Shown in pieces: positions 36,950-48,855 of a stretch of 64,000 nt of DNA. The first letter of the stretch is position 1. The number at the start of each line of letters is the position of its first letter. A model generated the notes under the pieces. That model was given only the letters and a program-made list of their open reading frames with translations, was not told the DNA's origin and ran no database searches. Made by a program: the position numbers and the translations under genes. The DNA is taken from NCBI GenBank assembly GCA_949130495.1, contig OX422215.1, forward strand, positions 524,639,755 to 524,703,754. Reading direction: 5' to 3'. This DNA is from Sambucus nigra (lineage: Eukaryota; Streptophyta; Magnoliopsida; Dipsacales; Adoxaceae).

Positions 36950-39900
36950 TAGGCCCTTCAGAGGTCATTTTCGATGAATTTTAATTGTTTTAATTTTCCA
37001 TCTGATGGTTTTGTCGCGCTGCTGATCAGCTTTTTCGGGGAAGTAAACTCTAACCTATAACTTCCTGAGATTGACAATTTTATTATACTACTTGGGCAAC
37101 TATTGTTGGTATGGTGAAAAATTGATCAATCCAGTTCTTTTATTTCATCACCCAGGTCGAGATCAATCCTTATGATTTCTTCATTTATAGGTTGGTCGGC
37201 AACAATTGTCTCCAAGGTCGTCAAGACAATTTTTAATGTAATTATACCCTCTATTCCATAATCCAAGGCGAATGGCACCACTTGGGCATTGTTCGATGTG
37301 CATAGAGTACATAGAGAAGATCGTCCACCAAAGCGCCTTTTGTCTTTTCCAACCTTTTCTTCATTCCATCGAGCATTGTTTTGTGGGAGGCCTAATGAGT
37401 GCATTTTTTTTATATTTTATACCCAATTTTATATTTTGTTAGACCTATTTTATTTTGTTTAATAAGTTCTTAGGACCATTTTTTTAAAAAGAAAAAAAAA
37501 ATGCAAGAATGATTCAATTCAGATTCAAAACGGTTATTTTAAGTAAAAAATGAGCACTTTGATAGTTTTATAATATTTTTGTGCTAATTTTTTAAAAAAA
37601 ATTGCCTAGTGAAAATTTTACAGGTAATCATGAAATTTGGTGCAAATTGATGATCAACTCGAGAAAAGCGTAAAAAGATGATTTTTATGGTCATTAGAAA
37701 AATGTTATTTTGACACATAATATAATTTGAAAAGGATATTTTGACACTCGTGAAATCGAAAAAAAAGTTTGGAAATTTTTTATTTTCTGAATTTGACGAA
37801 AATCAACGTGCGGGTTTGTCAAGCAAAAATAAGAGTCCCCGGGTGGAGAGAAATTGAGTACCTTATTCCGATACAAATACTAAAGGAGGTGGAGTGTTCG
37901 GTTCCAACACTATTCGACCAATTAAAGTGAGTTCCACCCCAAACCAAACATCTCACCCCCTTATCCTATCAAAAGGACCTTTGGGCTTACTTTTTCACAC
38001 ATAATTTTGGGGAGGAAATTTTTGAGTGATTGCCTTCAATTTTAGGGCCAAGTTTTTATCATTTTGAGAGGATTGAAGACTATTGTGAGAGAACTTACTA
38101 TAAGTTTGATTTATTAATGAAAAATTATATTCATTCTTACAATTTATTTTTGTCTTTCATTACGACAGCTTAATTATTCTATTAATATTAGGGTGAAGTT
38201 TATCATAGTTAGATAATATTGTCATGTTAATTTAATTGTTGTTTATTTCCAATTCATTTTAATTGTTGTAAAAAATTTGGTAAAATTATAGGAGAGTGCA
38301 TTTTAAAACCTTTAAAATTATTTTGTCAAATCAATATTTGAGATTTAAAAATAGTAATTTTTGTTAGATTATGCTTGCACTTTGATTGCGTTGATAGTTC
38401 ATGCTTAAATACATTTGCGAATTTTAAAACTTGTATTTTCCAAAGGACCAGGGATTTTAGCTATCTATTAAAGACTTTACAAATACTTCGCACGTAACCG
38501 TTATATTTTTTGAATTAAACGCGACAATAGTCGATTTAATTTGAGTTATAAAAGGAAATGACAATATTAAATTATTGTGTAATATTAGTTACATGATAAA
38601 TGGAGCTCGAATCCTAATTATTTTCGTATTGTTTGCAACTCTCGTGTTTGCTCTCATGTTTACACTTTTGATTTAGTTTAGTTTAATGCATAATTATTCT
38701 TTACCCCATTTAGTCTATTTGGACAATTGCAATTATTTCAAACGTTAAAATTGACGAATCTCTATGGGTTCGACCGTACTTATACTCGTTATTCTATAAT
38801 CTCCAGTGCACTTACGATATTTTATAAATTGACAACAAGGCCTCAGTCTTCCCGTTTCTTTAGGGGTAGGCCACCGAACGGCAATATGTGTTAAATGTTG
38901 TGATTATTGAAGAAGTCTTAGAATTTCCCGCTTTCAAATTGCATCCAATTTTCAATTATTATCATCCTCGGTGCGCCAAAATGGGTCACGATATTCCTCC
39001 AAATAAATTTGATCATATAGGTGTCCCCTATGTTCACCAATGGTTCAACCTTTATCCATTTGGTGAACTAATTTGTGCCGACCAACTAAGAGAGACTTCT
39101 GGTTTCCAGGTGTAATAGGTCGGGGGCCCTTAATGTCCAACCCCCATTGAGAAACATATCCATGGACTGGTTATCGACTTGAGGTCATTAGCTGGTTAGT
39201 GAAGCATGGGTGATAATTCTTAACACTTCTTGCACTTCCTGATATACGAGGTTACATCCTTTTGCATGTAAGGCCACCAATAACCTTCTCTAATGGACCT
39301 AAAAACTAAAGACCTTCCTTCAGCGCGACTTCCACATATTCTATCATGCATCTCATATAGGACTTGGCCAGCATTGCTTGAATACACATATTGGAGGTAT
39401 GGATCCCTTGAAGATTGCTTGTAGATATTCTACTCATATGACAGATAGAACAACAACTTTCGCCTTGGTATGATGGGATTGCTTCTTGTTGGCAGACATA
39501 ATATCCTCTTATAAATATGCTATGATTGGGTTCATCTAGTTGGGAGCTTTTTGGAAGACGAGGACTTGTACGGAAATATTTGGCTTCATGATGCTTGCTT
39601 TCACAAGGTATTCCACATAGATTGTTCTTTTGAGATAGAAGTCGATGAGTGAACCCAAAGTAGCCAGAGCATTTGCATGACGGTTATTTTCCAAGGGAAA
39701 ATTTAGGATATGAACTTTCTTGAATTGGGTGATCAGATCCCGAGCGACCTACAAGTATACTAATATACGTTAATCTCTATTATAATAGTCTCCTCATACC
39801 TGATTAGATACCAACATTAAGTCACATAATAAATCAAGGTGACTTGCTCCGAGAGATAAAGACTTCTTTTATCCAACAATGGGAGATTTAGATTTAACCT

Positions 39901-41167
39901 CATTATTGGATGCCTTAAAGCTAAGTCGGATTCCTTACTCAATCATGGTTTTTTTGGAGTTATAAGGATAATTCCCACTCCTACTCCTTTTGAGTTGGAA
40001 GCCACTTTGATGTAGAATTATTTATTTAATGAGTTTATCAAACTCCTTGATATTAACTTAGTCGTCGGGATCCCCTTCATTTTGCTCCTTCCCTCTTGTG
40101 AACTCAATGATGAAATATGTTAACACATGCCATATGGTCACAGTTCTTGGTCCATAATGGATATCGAACCTCCCCAGTTCCATCGATTATTTGGACATCC
40201 ATTCAGAGAGGTCGACCTTTATGAGAATTGCCTTGAGTAGGATAAAATTGATAACTATGATGGAATGGACTTCAAAATAGTAATTCATTTTCCATGAAGT
40301 GATTACCAGAGAGTAAGATAGTTTTTCCAAATGAATATAGCATTCTCACCATTCAATAATGTATTGCTAACAAAATAGACCACGGCTTGGTGCTCCTCCT
40401 TATCCCACATCAAGGTAACTTCGTGGCCAGATATTGTGATATATAAATAATCTGGATCTCCATAATTTAGAACCATGAGTAGGGGTGGTCAGCTAAAATA
40501 AAGCTTTATTTTCTCAAGCGTCTTAGAGCTTTCTTCATTCTAGTTCAGGCTCTTTTTTTTCAAGAGTTGAAACAATGATCGACACTTATCAAAACACTAG
40601 GAGATGAAGTGGTTGAGCACTACTAATATTCCGATTAAATTTTGAACATCTCTAATAGTTTTCAGTGGCTAAACATTCTTTATCACCTTAATCTGGTTGG
40701 GGTTTGTATTGATTCCCTTTTGTCTGACTAAGTAGGCTAAGAACTTCCCAAACTATACTATGAAAGAATAGTTGGTTGCATTGAGATTCATCATGTAGTA
40801 TCTTAAGACCTCAAACGTCTTCACTAAGTCCTCTAAATGATTACCCTTATGCTTGATTTTGATTAGCATATTGTATATGTAGACCTCTATAGTGTCACCT
40901 AACTGATGTTTGAACATCTTGGTGACCAAGTGATAGTAAGTTGCTCCCGTGTTCTTAAGACCAAATGGCATGACAATGAGCAGCACAATCTAAGGGTGGT
41001 AATGAACGAATTTTTTTCCAGGTCGATCCCGAACAGATGGATTTGATGATACCCTAAGTAACCATCTAGGAAACTTATTCGTTCATGACTAGTTGTAATA
41101 TCGACCAACTAGTCAATCTTTGGTAGAGGAAAATTGTCTTTAGGATAGGATTTTTTATGTTGGTGAA
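36950..41167 (-). pseudogene. Tat-lineage pol relic (RT, RNase H, integrase)
   Basis: Read from 41167 downwards. RT: DNFPLPKIDQLVDITTS, ISFLDGYLGYHQI, VMPFGLKNTGATYYHLV and EVYIYNMLIK, where the YxDD box is YIYN, so both Asp are lost. Degraded RNase H follows (ISGHEVTLMWDKEE region near 40400). Integrase zinc-finger region near 39270: GYWWPYMQKDVTSYIRKCKK. Core near 39000-39100: NYFTKWIKVEPLVNI. The integrase then runs into the solo LTR at 37393-38837 and resumes at 37392 with KKRLEKTKGALVDDL-like and FALDYGIEGIITLKI segments, down to about 36950. Dozens of stops. The upstream end is cut by the LTR at 41168. Confidence 0.75.
37393..38837 (+). repeat. Solo LTR, Athila/Tat type (1445 bp), inside Tat integrase
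   Basis: AGGCC flanks both sides (37388-37392 and 38838-38842), a perfect 5-bp duplication. The element begins TAATGAGTGCATTTT (one transition from a TG start) and ends TTGACAACA. The 3' end has the 'TATGGGTTCGACCGTACTTA' block followed by TGCACTTACG, common near the 3' end of Athila/Tat LTRs. The interrupted integrase frame continues across the two flanks. A G-poor, A/T-rich interior has no gene. Confidence 0.8.
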
Positions 41168-42150
41168 TGTAACACCCCATATTTTTGAGGATATAAAATT
41201 AAATTAATTTGGTGATAAAAGATTTAAATTAATCTGGAGGATATAATTTATTCGATAAATTAAGGTTTAATAATTCGGGTTATTTTATTTAAATTACATG
41301 TGTCGTAATTTGAGTTCGACGTTGGAGATTTTGTTAGAGTGACTCGGGTGATGATTATGAGTGCACGGTTGATTCCGAATAGGTTGAGATAGTCAGAAAA
41401 GAGTACTCGGAGGTAGTAATTGGGTTTCGGGGCATTTTTAGGCATAAGCAGGCTCACACGAGGGTGTTTGGGTCATTTTAATTTGGCCCATAGGCTTAAT
41501 ATCATGATTAGCACTATAAAACCTACATTAGGGAGTTTGTGGCGGACACAACTCCATAATAAAAACCTTGTTTTGCATAAGAGAAAAGAGGGATCAATTA
41601 GGGAGTTTTTGGGAGCCAAGTCAAGAAGAGGAGTATGTTCTTTGTCGAATATCCATCTACAACAAAGGAAATCAGACTCTACGAATTATTTAGGCAAGTA
41701 GTTAAATTTTCTTTCATTTTATTTGCGGTATTGAGATTCATATCATGGTGGGTGTAAATCATACTCGTTTTGGGTGGGTTATCGCATAGAAAACGGGTGT
41801 TTATTAATTGGGAAAACTATGTGGATTAGAGACTCGATTGTTGTTGTATTATAATTCAAAAGAATGAAAATTTAATTGGTATTCATATACTGGTAATCGA
41901 GGTTGTCAATTCGGTATTCGAAATCAAAGTGGAGAAACGGGAGTAAGAAGAAACCTTTGAAACCCAATTTGGGATTTATGTCTTTTGGTTAGAATGAATC
42001 GTATAGAAAGTTGGTATGGTTAGGAATGGTCCTGGGTGTGTTTGAGGCATTAACTGTCATTGGGTTGAATGGATAAAAGGGTATAGAGGCTCCAATAAAG
42101 CAATAATGGTGAAACATAAGTGGTTGCACGCAGCGTCAAAAGACATTTCA

Positions 42151-42250
42151 AGCCGTTCAAACAACACTGGAGGTCGTTCGAACGACACTAGAAGTCATTT
42201 GAATGAGATAAATCTCGTTCGAATGAGATTTTTATCTCGTTCGAACAACC
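42151..42250. repeat. TCGTTCGAACGA palindrome cluster
   Basis: Blocks CCGTTCAAAC, GTCGTTCGAACGAC, GTCATTTGAATGAGAT, CTCGTTCGAATGAGAT and CTCGTTCGAACAAC. The cluster starts 983 bp from the LTR start, close to where the 12200 family carries CGATCG blocks. Confidence 0.85.
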
Positions 42251-42671
42251 CTAGGTTTTAGACAAGGATATAGATCTTTTTTTTACGAACGCGTAGCCAC
42301 CAATTTCGTATTTTTCTGATTTTTTTTAAATTAGTTATGATTTTATTACGGAAGGGTGTCTGAAACCGAAATCCTTTAAGAGAAATCAAATCTGAATTAT
42401 TTAGGGATGTTCGTAAATGAGCGTAGGACTCTCAAAAATATTAAGGAATATTATTTTTACCTTGTAATTGTATGGGAATGAATTCGGGGTATGAATTTAG
42501 AGTGTTTAGGATGAACAACACTCGAAAATATATTAATGGATTCGAATGAAAATTTCGGATGAAATTAAGATAAGGTCTTGATTAAGATGTGTTTAGCATA
42601 TTGAATAAAAATATGAATGTAAGTTAATACTTATGGAATTAAGAGTCGAGGTTGTGACTCGGATACTTTTA

Positions 42672-43168
42672 GGCGGAATGCTATGGGAGTTAGGCACGGG
42701 GTAGCCGATTTAATTTATTACAGAGATATATAATAAATTATCGAATATTAAAATTAATGAGGAGTGTTAAACTTGATAGTGGGATGTTATGTAACAAATT
42801 CTAAGAGATAAAGTTATGGGACGATTGGGGGAGTCCGGGGTATATTAGTGAGTGAAGTTACGCTAAATTATTTAATGAGTGTGAAATTAAATAAAATAAG
42901 AGCTGAATAGAGACTCAAGTTTTTTAGGCTAGTGCTATGGGTGTCAGACACGAGTTAGTCGGGTTTAATTAGATTATATGTATACGGTGATGGTGATAGT
43001 ATATATATTTGTGTGAGCCATAATTATTGGTGTGAAACGTGAATTAAAATAATTAATGTGAGATTAATTAAATTACAAGTCGGGATATAAACTTGGGTAT
43101 ATATTTGGGCTAGTGCTATGGGTGTTAGACACGAGTTAGCCGAACTTTATTTAATATATGTATACGGG

Positions 43169-43170
<2 letters not shown>
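42672..43170. repeat. Three dispersed direct repeats inside the LTR
   Basis: Three copies of a ~60-bp block containing GCTATGGG.GT.AG.CACG and AGTTAG.CG, ending ATATGTATACGG in copies two and three. They start at about 42672, 42932 and 43109, i.e. spacings of about 260 and 177 bp. Confidence 0.7.

Positions 43171-43213
<43 letters not shown>
43171..43213. repeat. Microsatellite (AC)n(AT)n
   Basis: About 14 AC units followed by about 7 AT units, at the end of the third direct repeat. Confidence 0.95.
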
Positions 43214-43214
<1 letters not shown>

Positions 43215-43910
43215 TTGTGTGCTCTATTGATATCGATGTGAATGATATTTATAGGAATACATACCCCTCTAGTGCTATCATCGAAGGTTGTGCGAGATGT
43301 GGGTGAATCCCCTGGCTTGAGGAACAAGGAAAGTATACTGCCCAGGTTATATCGTCCAGGATTTTTATTGTGTCATTTATTTTTGAGGTGAGACGTCTTG
43401 GGTATGATTCGGTCTCACTCTCGAGGAAATATGACCGCCTCCACTACGTTTGTGATATTTTTGCCTAAGTTCGGTGTGAGCTAGTCCGAATTGAGGTGAC
43501 CGGGTTAGAGTGAGTATGCCTGGGACATAATAGCATTTTAGAGAAAGCATCTGGTGAGTTATTACTCGGTAATGGATGGTTATTATACGTGATATGTGTG
43601 TGAATTTTGTAGCATACTAGTACGTATATAAAGTGAATAGATATTTATATACGGGATTAATGCATAAGTGTGAATGTACTTCTTATATAACTAGTGTGAA
43701 GGCTATATGATTTAAAAAGTGATTTCTTACAAAACTAGTGTGGAAGTTATATGAATATAAAAGGGGTTTTCTATATAACTAATGTGAATGTTATATGAGT
43801 TATTATAGTTGAACCGATTAATAAGTTAACGGGTAGATAACTTAATAATCAAAGTAAGAGTACTCGGGTTAGAGTAGTGCAATAGAAAGAGGTGTGATAC
43901 GGTTAGTTAG

Positions 43911-44065
43911 TGTGACACCCCGACTAATTATATACCGGGTAGCTACTCCTTTATTAAATTCATACAGAATATCAAGTTGGTTCAGTCTTAGCATCAAGGT
44001 CGAAAACATTTAATTAATTACTATCCACCTAATATTTAAAAAGCGAGATTGTCAAATTTTTATTA
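43911..44065 (-). repeat. Inverted LTR 3' end (left arm of a palindrome)
   Basis: TGTGACACCCCGACTAATTA and what follows is the reverse complement of the last ~150 bp of the 12200/19177-family LTR. It includes the 'GGTAGCTACTCCTTTATTAA' block and the 'ATCCACCTAATATTTAAAAA' block. The first ~100 bp pair with 44066-44165. Confidence 0.85.
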
Positions 44066-44165
44066 AATAAATATTTTCGACAGTGATGCTAAGACTGAAC
44101 CAACTTGATATTCTGTATTAATTTAATAAAGGAGTAGCTACCTGATATTTAATTAGTCGGGGTCA
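44066..44165 (+). repeat. Truncated 5' LTR (last ~100 bp) of the Tekay element
   Basis: TATTTTCGACAGTGATGCTA through AATTAGTCGGGGTCAC is the 3' end of the LTR family, directly followed by the PBS. It is about 93% complementary to 43911-44010. The rest of the 5' LTR is missing or replaced. Confidence 0.85.
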
Positions 44166-44169
44166 CTGG

Positions 44170-44181
44170 TGGTATCAGAGC
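44170..44181 (+). promoter_or_regulatory. Primer binding site of the Tekay element (iMet type)
   Basis: TGGTATCAGAGC follows the LTR remnant by four bases, as in the LARD-like element. The leader continues with matching sequence for about 120 bp. Confidence 0.9.
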
Positions 44182-44351
44182 ATTAGGTTCTAGAGTCCTT
44201 AGGATCTGTACGGCTTGTCATGCATTCCGCATAGCGTCCTTTGATGTAGAGCCCTATATTCTAGGATTGTTGTATTCTTTTTTGCATTTTACGTTCTTCA
44301 GCTATTTTAAGATATTAACTGTAGACTCATAAAACTTCTATCCCATTTCAG

Positions 44352-45500
44352 ATGCCTCCTTGACGTGCACAACGAGTTGCCAGGGATGCCCAGCCCGAGC
44401 CCTAGCCTACACCAGTTCAAGGTAGTATGAACGCCGCTAAAGTTGCCGCCATTATAGCCCAGGCGGTAAATGCAGCATTAGCAGTTGTGCAGCAGGCACC
44501 ACCCCAGGCACCGATGGTGGACCCAGTCCAGGATCATGCATCCCCGTCTGTTTGGGAATATATTCGTGATGCCTTTCAGAAAGCGCATCCTTCGGAGTTT
44601 ACAGGGAGCTCCGATGTTGTAGTGGTGAGCTAATAGAAGAAGGACATCCAAAGGCACTTGAGGATGTATGAGTGCACAAGTGCACAGAGGCAGATACTAG
44701 CTACGTTTAAGCTAGTTGGAGAAGCATTGCAGTGGTGGGAGTCTATTACCACTGCCGAGGAAAAAAATGTTCTCCCCGTTCAGGAGCTCTGGGTGCGGTT
44801 CGATCGCGAATATTTTTCCCCTGCCGTTCAGACAGAGATGAGGTGGAAATTGATGAATCTTAAGCAAGAAAGGAAGACAGTGGCAGAGTATGAGGCAGAG
44901 TTTACGAACCTTATGAATTTAGTAACAGATGAGATCCCGATGGAAGAGAAGAAAATCCAGAAGTTTATGGATGGTTTAACTTGGAGGATTCGCTAGCAAT
45001 TATTAGGGAATCTCTCGTTGGAAACCTACTCCGATGTGGTTAACGCAGTGCTACTTCATTGCCAGGACCACCACTTTCATATCTAAGAGGGCAAGCGAGT
45101 AGGGGAGTCCATCCAGCAGGGCAGGATAGGAGGTAATGGTGCCAGTGGGGCACAACCAGCTCAGGGTCAATATAGTCAGGGTGATCAAAGTTCCCAACAG
45201 GGGGAATTTTAATAAATTCAGATAGGTAGGTTTCCGGCATGGACAAGGAGTTTTATGCATGGCCATCAAGGTTAGCACGGCCATCAGGGCCAGTAGCAGT
45301 TTCAGTAGGGCCAGTATGGCCAGGGGAGAGGTGGTAACGGCCATCAGGGATGAGGGCAGTACGGTCAGAGAGGGGGAAACTTTATTGGGAAGTGTTTCAT
45401 ATGTGGCAAGACAGGCCACAAATACCATAAGTGTTATGAGAGGGGCAGGGGCCCGCAGCCGCCATAACCGGATGCTCGATAGGAGTCCCAAAGGCTAATA
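44352..45500 (+). pseudogene. Tekay/Del gag pseudogene
   Basis: After a Met-Pro-Pro start at about 44352 come an Ala-rich segment and then the retrotransposon gag core: DAFQKAHPSEFTGSSD, 'EALQWWESITT', 'LWVRFDREYFSPAVQTEMR' and 'FMDGLTWRIR'. A Gln/Gly-rich region follows. The CCHC zinc knuckle with exact CX2CX4HX4C spacing lies at 45393-45434 (CFICGKTGHKYHKC). Stops occur near 44364, 44631, 44994 and 45084, and frames change before the knuckle. In the family gag forms the particle and packages RNA. Here it is dead, but the knuckle is intact. Confidence 0.8.
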
Positions 45501-45639
45501 TTTCCTGTCGCTCTCCCAGCACCACAGCACATGCTAGCACTTCCACCTATTCCAGCAGTCACAGTTCATCAGGGACAGCTTTATTATGGATGAGTTTACA
45601 ACCTTCATCAGGCAGCAGTCCCAGAGGCTCCACCCGCTA

Positions 45640-48600
45640 TTGAGTGTATGCTTTCTATTCATAGGAGTTTAGGGTGCATTTTATTTGACATGGGGGCCAC
45701 ACATTGCTTTATTGCCACGAGATTTGCACGTACTATGGGGTTGTTAGATACAACGAAGAGTACTGTTACTTGTGTAGATTCACCATTGAGTAGTGGTTCC
45801 ATGATTTCTTTTATATCTAGAGGCATGGGTATAAAGATTAAGAGATTTACTTTACCTGCTGACATACTCGTATTAGATATGTCTATGATGCGATTATCGG
45901 TATGGATTGGCTTGTTGCATATAAAGTCGTTATCGATTGTTTCAGTAGGAGTATTATTTTTGCCATACCCGGTCTGAATATGTTCCTAGTGGTGATGCCT
46001 CGTCCTGAGGGAGGATCATCCACTCATTTATACTACATAGAGGAGGAGACCTCTAAAGAGGTAGTGATACCACTTGATTCGATTCCAGTGGTTTGGGAGT
46101 TCGCTGATGTGTTCCAGGATATTTCAGAATTACCTCCTAGTAGAGAGATAGACTTTATTAGAGATTTACTCCCATGTTGTTCATTAAGAAAAGAGATGGA
46201 TATTTACGATTGTGTGCTGATTATCGGGAGTTAAATAAAGTCACGATACAGAATAAGTATCCGTTGCCCCGAATCGATGACTTATTCGATCAGTTGAGAG
46301 GAGCTGCCTTCTTCTCAAAGATTGTCCTGATATCGGGATACCATCAGTTGCGTTTCAGGGAGCAGGATTTGTCAAAGACTGCCTTCTTAATGAGATATGG
46401 TTCCAACGAGTTCAGGGTTATGCCTTTTGGGCTAAACAACGCCCCAATCGTGTTTATGGATTTGATGAATAGGGTGTTCAGAGAGTTCCTAGATCAGTTT
46501 GTCATTATTTTCATAAATGATATTCTAATTTACTCCCAGACTGAGAAGGAGCATGCCGAGCACTTGAGGCAGGTTTTGCAGACACTACGTCATCATGAGT
46601 TGTATGCAAAATATGAGAAATATAGGTTTTAGCTGAAGGAGGTTCAATTTCTAGGGCACATTATTTCTGACAGAGGGATATTTATAGATTCGGGGAAAGT
46701 GTCGGCGGTGAGGGAGTAGGGACAGCCCACAACACTGATAGAGATACGTAGTTTCTTAGGCCTAGCAGGATACTACAATAGGTTTATTCCGGGGTTTTCG
46801 AAGCTAGCGGGTCCATTGACACATCAGACTCGCAAAGGGGTGCCATTTATCTGGAGTGATGCCTGTTAGTTAGTTTTTGATGAGTTGAAGAACAAGCTGA
46901 CCTCAGCCCCTGTGTTAGCATTGCCCCAGCCGGGAGAGGAGTATCTAGTCTACACTGATGCGTCCTTACTAGGACTTGGGGGTGTGTTGCAACAGGAGAG
47001 TCATGCTATAACTTATGCTTCCCGAAGCTTAAGCCTCACGAGAAGAATTACCCCACCCACGACTTGGAGTTAGCGATCGTCGTTCTTGCACTTCGAATTT
47101 GGAGACATTATCTCCTGGGGGAGAAATCTCGCTTGTTCACAGACCATAAGTCACTACAGTACCTCTTCACGCAAAAGGAGTTAAATATGTATCAGCATCG
47201 GTGGCTTGAGTTTTTGAAGGATTAACAGTTTGATATCCAATACCATCCAGAGAAGGCTAACGTGGTAGCAGATGCGTTGAGCCGTAGGCCAGTAGGTGAG
47301 GTGGTCGAGGTTTGAAAAGCAAAATGGAAGGAGTTGGGACACCAGGATGTAGTGGCCCGATCATTCATATCTGTGATAACAGTTACTCCTCAGATCATTA
47401 CGAGAGTAGTACAAGCTCAGGCAGCGGATCCGTTCTGTCAGGATCGAATAATACAGCTTCTAGTAGAGGAGGCTGAGTCTTTTACTGTTGGTTCAGATGG
47501 GGGATTACGTTTCAATGGGAGATTAGTTGTCCCCAAGGGGGAAGACTTGCGACATGAGTGATGACAGAGTCACATGGTTCATAATTCGCGGTACATCCCG
47601 GTAGGGACAGTACTGGTAGACCTAGATGAAGAAGGATATTGCCGAGTTTATGTCAAAATGTGCCACTTATCAATTGGTAAAGATGGACCATCAGAGACCG
47701 ACAGGACTCCTACAGCTATTAGAAGTTCCTAGGTGGAACTGGGAAAGCATTTCCATGCACTTCATCACGGGATTGCCTACATCACAGAGGGGTCATAATT
47801 TCATATGGGTGATTGTGGATCGGTTAACCAAGGTAGCTCACTTTCTATCAGTCCAGATAGACTACACCATGGGATAGCACGCCCAGATATTCATAACCGA
47901 CATAGTGAGACTTCACAGGGTACCTCTCGATATCGTGTCAGACAGAGATAAGATATTTGTATCTCGATTCTGGTAGAGTTTTCAGGAACCTATGGGTATA
48001 GAGTTGCGATTGAGCACAACTTATCACCCGCAGACTTATGGACAGACTGAGCGAATGAATCAAATGTTAGAGGACATGTTGCGTATTTGCATCCTCGACT
48101 TTGGCGGAGGCTAGGAGCAGTATCATCCACTGATGGAGTTTGCCTATAATAACTCCTACCAGTTTACTATTGGTATGGATCCATTTGAGGCATTGTACGG
48201 TTGACCTTATCGTTTCCCATCATGTCGGCTAGAGGTGGGGGACAATAAGCTACTTGGGCCGGAGATGATTCAGGATACTTCGGCGAGGATAGAGATGATA
48301 CGGAGTCGTATTCGGGTTGCTTAGGATCGACAGAAAAGTTATGCCGACGCCAAGCGATTCTTCTAAGAGTTCAATGTGGGGGACCAAGTATTGCTATGAG
48401 TGTCTCCTATGAAGGGGATTATGCATTTTGGGAAGAAGGGGAAGTTAGTGCCTAGATATGTGGGGCTATTCCCTATCATCGAGCGGATTGGGCCAGTTGC
48501 TTATAGACTTGGGTTACCGGAGCACTTACATAGGATCCATGACGTGTTCCATATTTCTTCGCTGAGGAGATATCTTCGAGGTGAGTTAGCCCATACTCAT

Positions 48601-48830
48601 ATTGCTTTAGAGGAGATTGATCTATAGCCTGATAGTTCATACTAGGAGGGGTCGATTACTATCCTAGACCATATCGAGAGTAAGTTGAGGTCGAAGGTAG
48701 TACCGCAAGAACGTGTTCAGTAGCGGCGTCATAATGCTGAGGAGTGCATCTGGGAGTGCAAGGATAAGATGCGCGAGCGTTATCTCGAGTTATTTTTGCC
48801 AGGTATATCTTATTTTCGAATTTCGGGACT
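45640..48830 (+). pseudogene. Tekay/Del pol pseudogene (PR-RT-RH-IN-chromodomain)
   Basis: Domains in order. Protease: ILFDMGATHCFIATRF at ~45680. RT: starts after a deletion of roughly 120 bp near 46170; [28 protein letters not shown] (first catalytic Asp replaced by Val, 46324-46326) and [10 protein letters not shown] (first Asp of the DD pair replaced by Asn, 46516-46518). RNase [17 protein letters not shown], then a frame change. Integrase core: [12 protein letters not shown] (catalytic Asp replaced by His, 47758-47760), then VSDRDKIF and 'YGQTERMNQMLEDML' intact. The C-terminal chromodomain-like segment near 48660-48800 has 'LDHIESKLRSKVVPQ' and 'MRERYLELF'. More than ten stops, many of the TAG type. 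Confidence 0.9.
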
Positions 48831-48843
48831 AAATTTCGTTATT

Positions 48844-48853
48844 AAGGGGGGAG
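48844..48853 (+). promoter_or_regulatory. Polypurine tract of the Tekay element
   Basis: AAGGGGGGAG, two bases before the 3' LTR at 48856. Confidence 0.9.
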
Positions 48854-48855
48854 TA

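Larger units (their letters stand above)
41168..43910 (+). repeat. Tekay/Del-type LTR of a second subfamily (3' end not found)
   Basis: It starts TGTAACACCCCATATTTTT, preceded by GTGAA, and interrupts the Tat RT frame. It shares landmarks with the LTR at 12200: 'GAGATAGTCAGAAAA', 'GGGTTTCGGGGCATTTTTAG' and 'CTAGTGCTATCATCGAAGG', in the same order. It diverges strongly elsewhere. The usual GGGGTGTCACA end is absent; the sequence instead runs into an inverted LTR end at 43911. It is therefore either truncated or part of a rearranged 5' LTR of the Tekay element that follows. Confidence 0.6.

Noticed and set aside
41168..44165. The whole 3-kb interval as the intact 5' LTR of the Tekay element
   Set aside because: Its length fits, but its start and most of its body differ clearly from the 3' LTR at 48856, and it contains an inverted LTR end. 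It is at best a chimera.
45051..45491. 146-codon minus-strand ORF opposite Tekay gag
   Set aside because: Shadow frame of the Gln/Gly-rich gag region, which carries the zinc knuckle on the plus strand.
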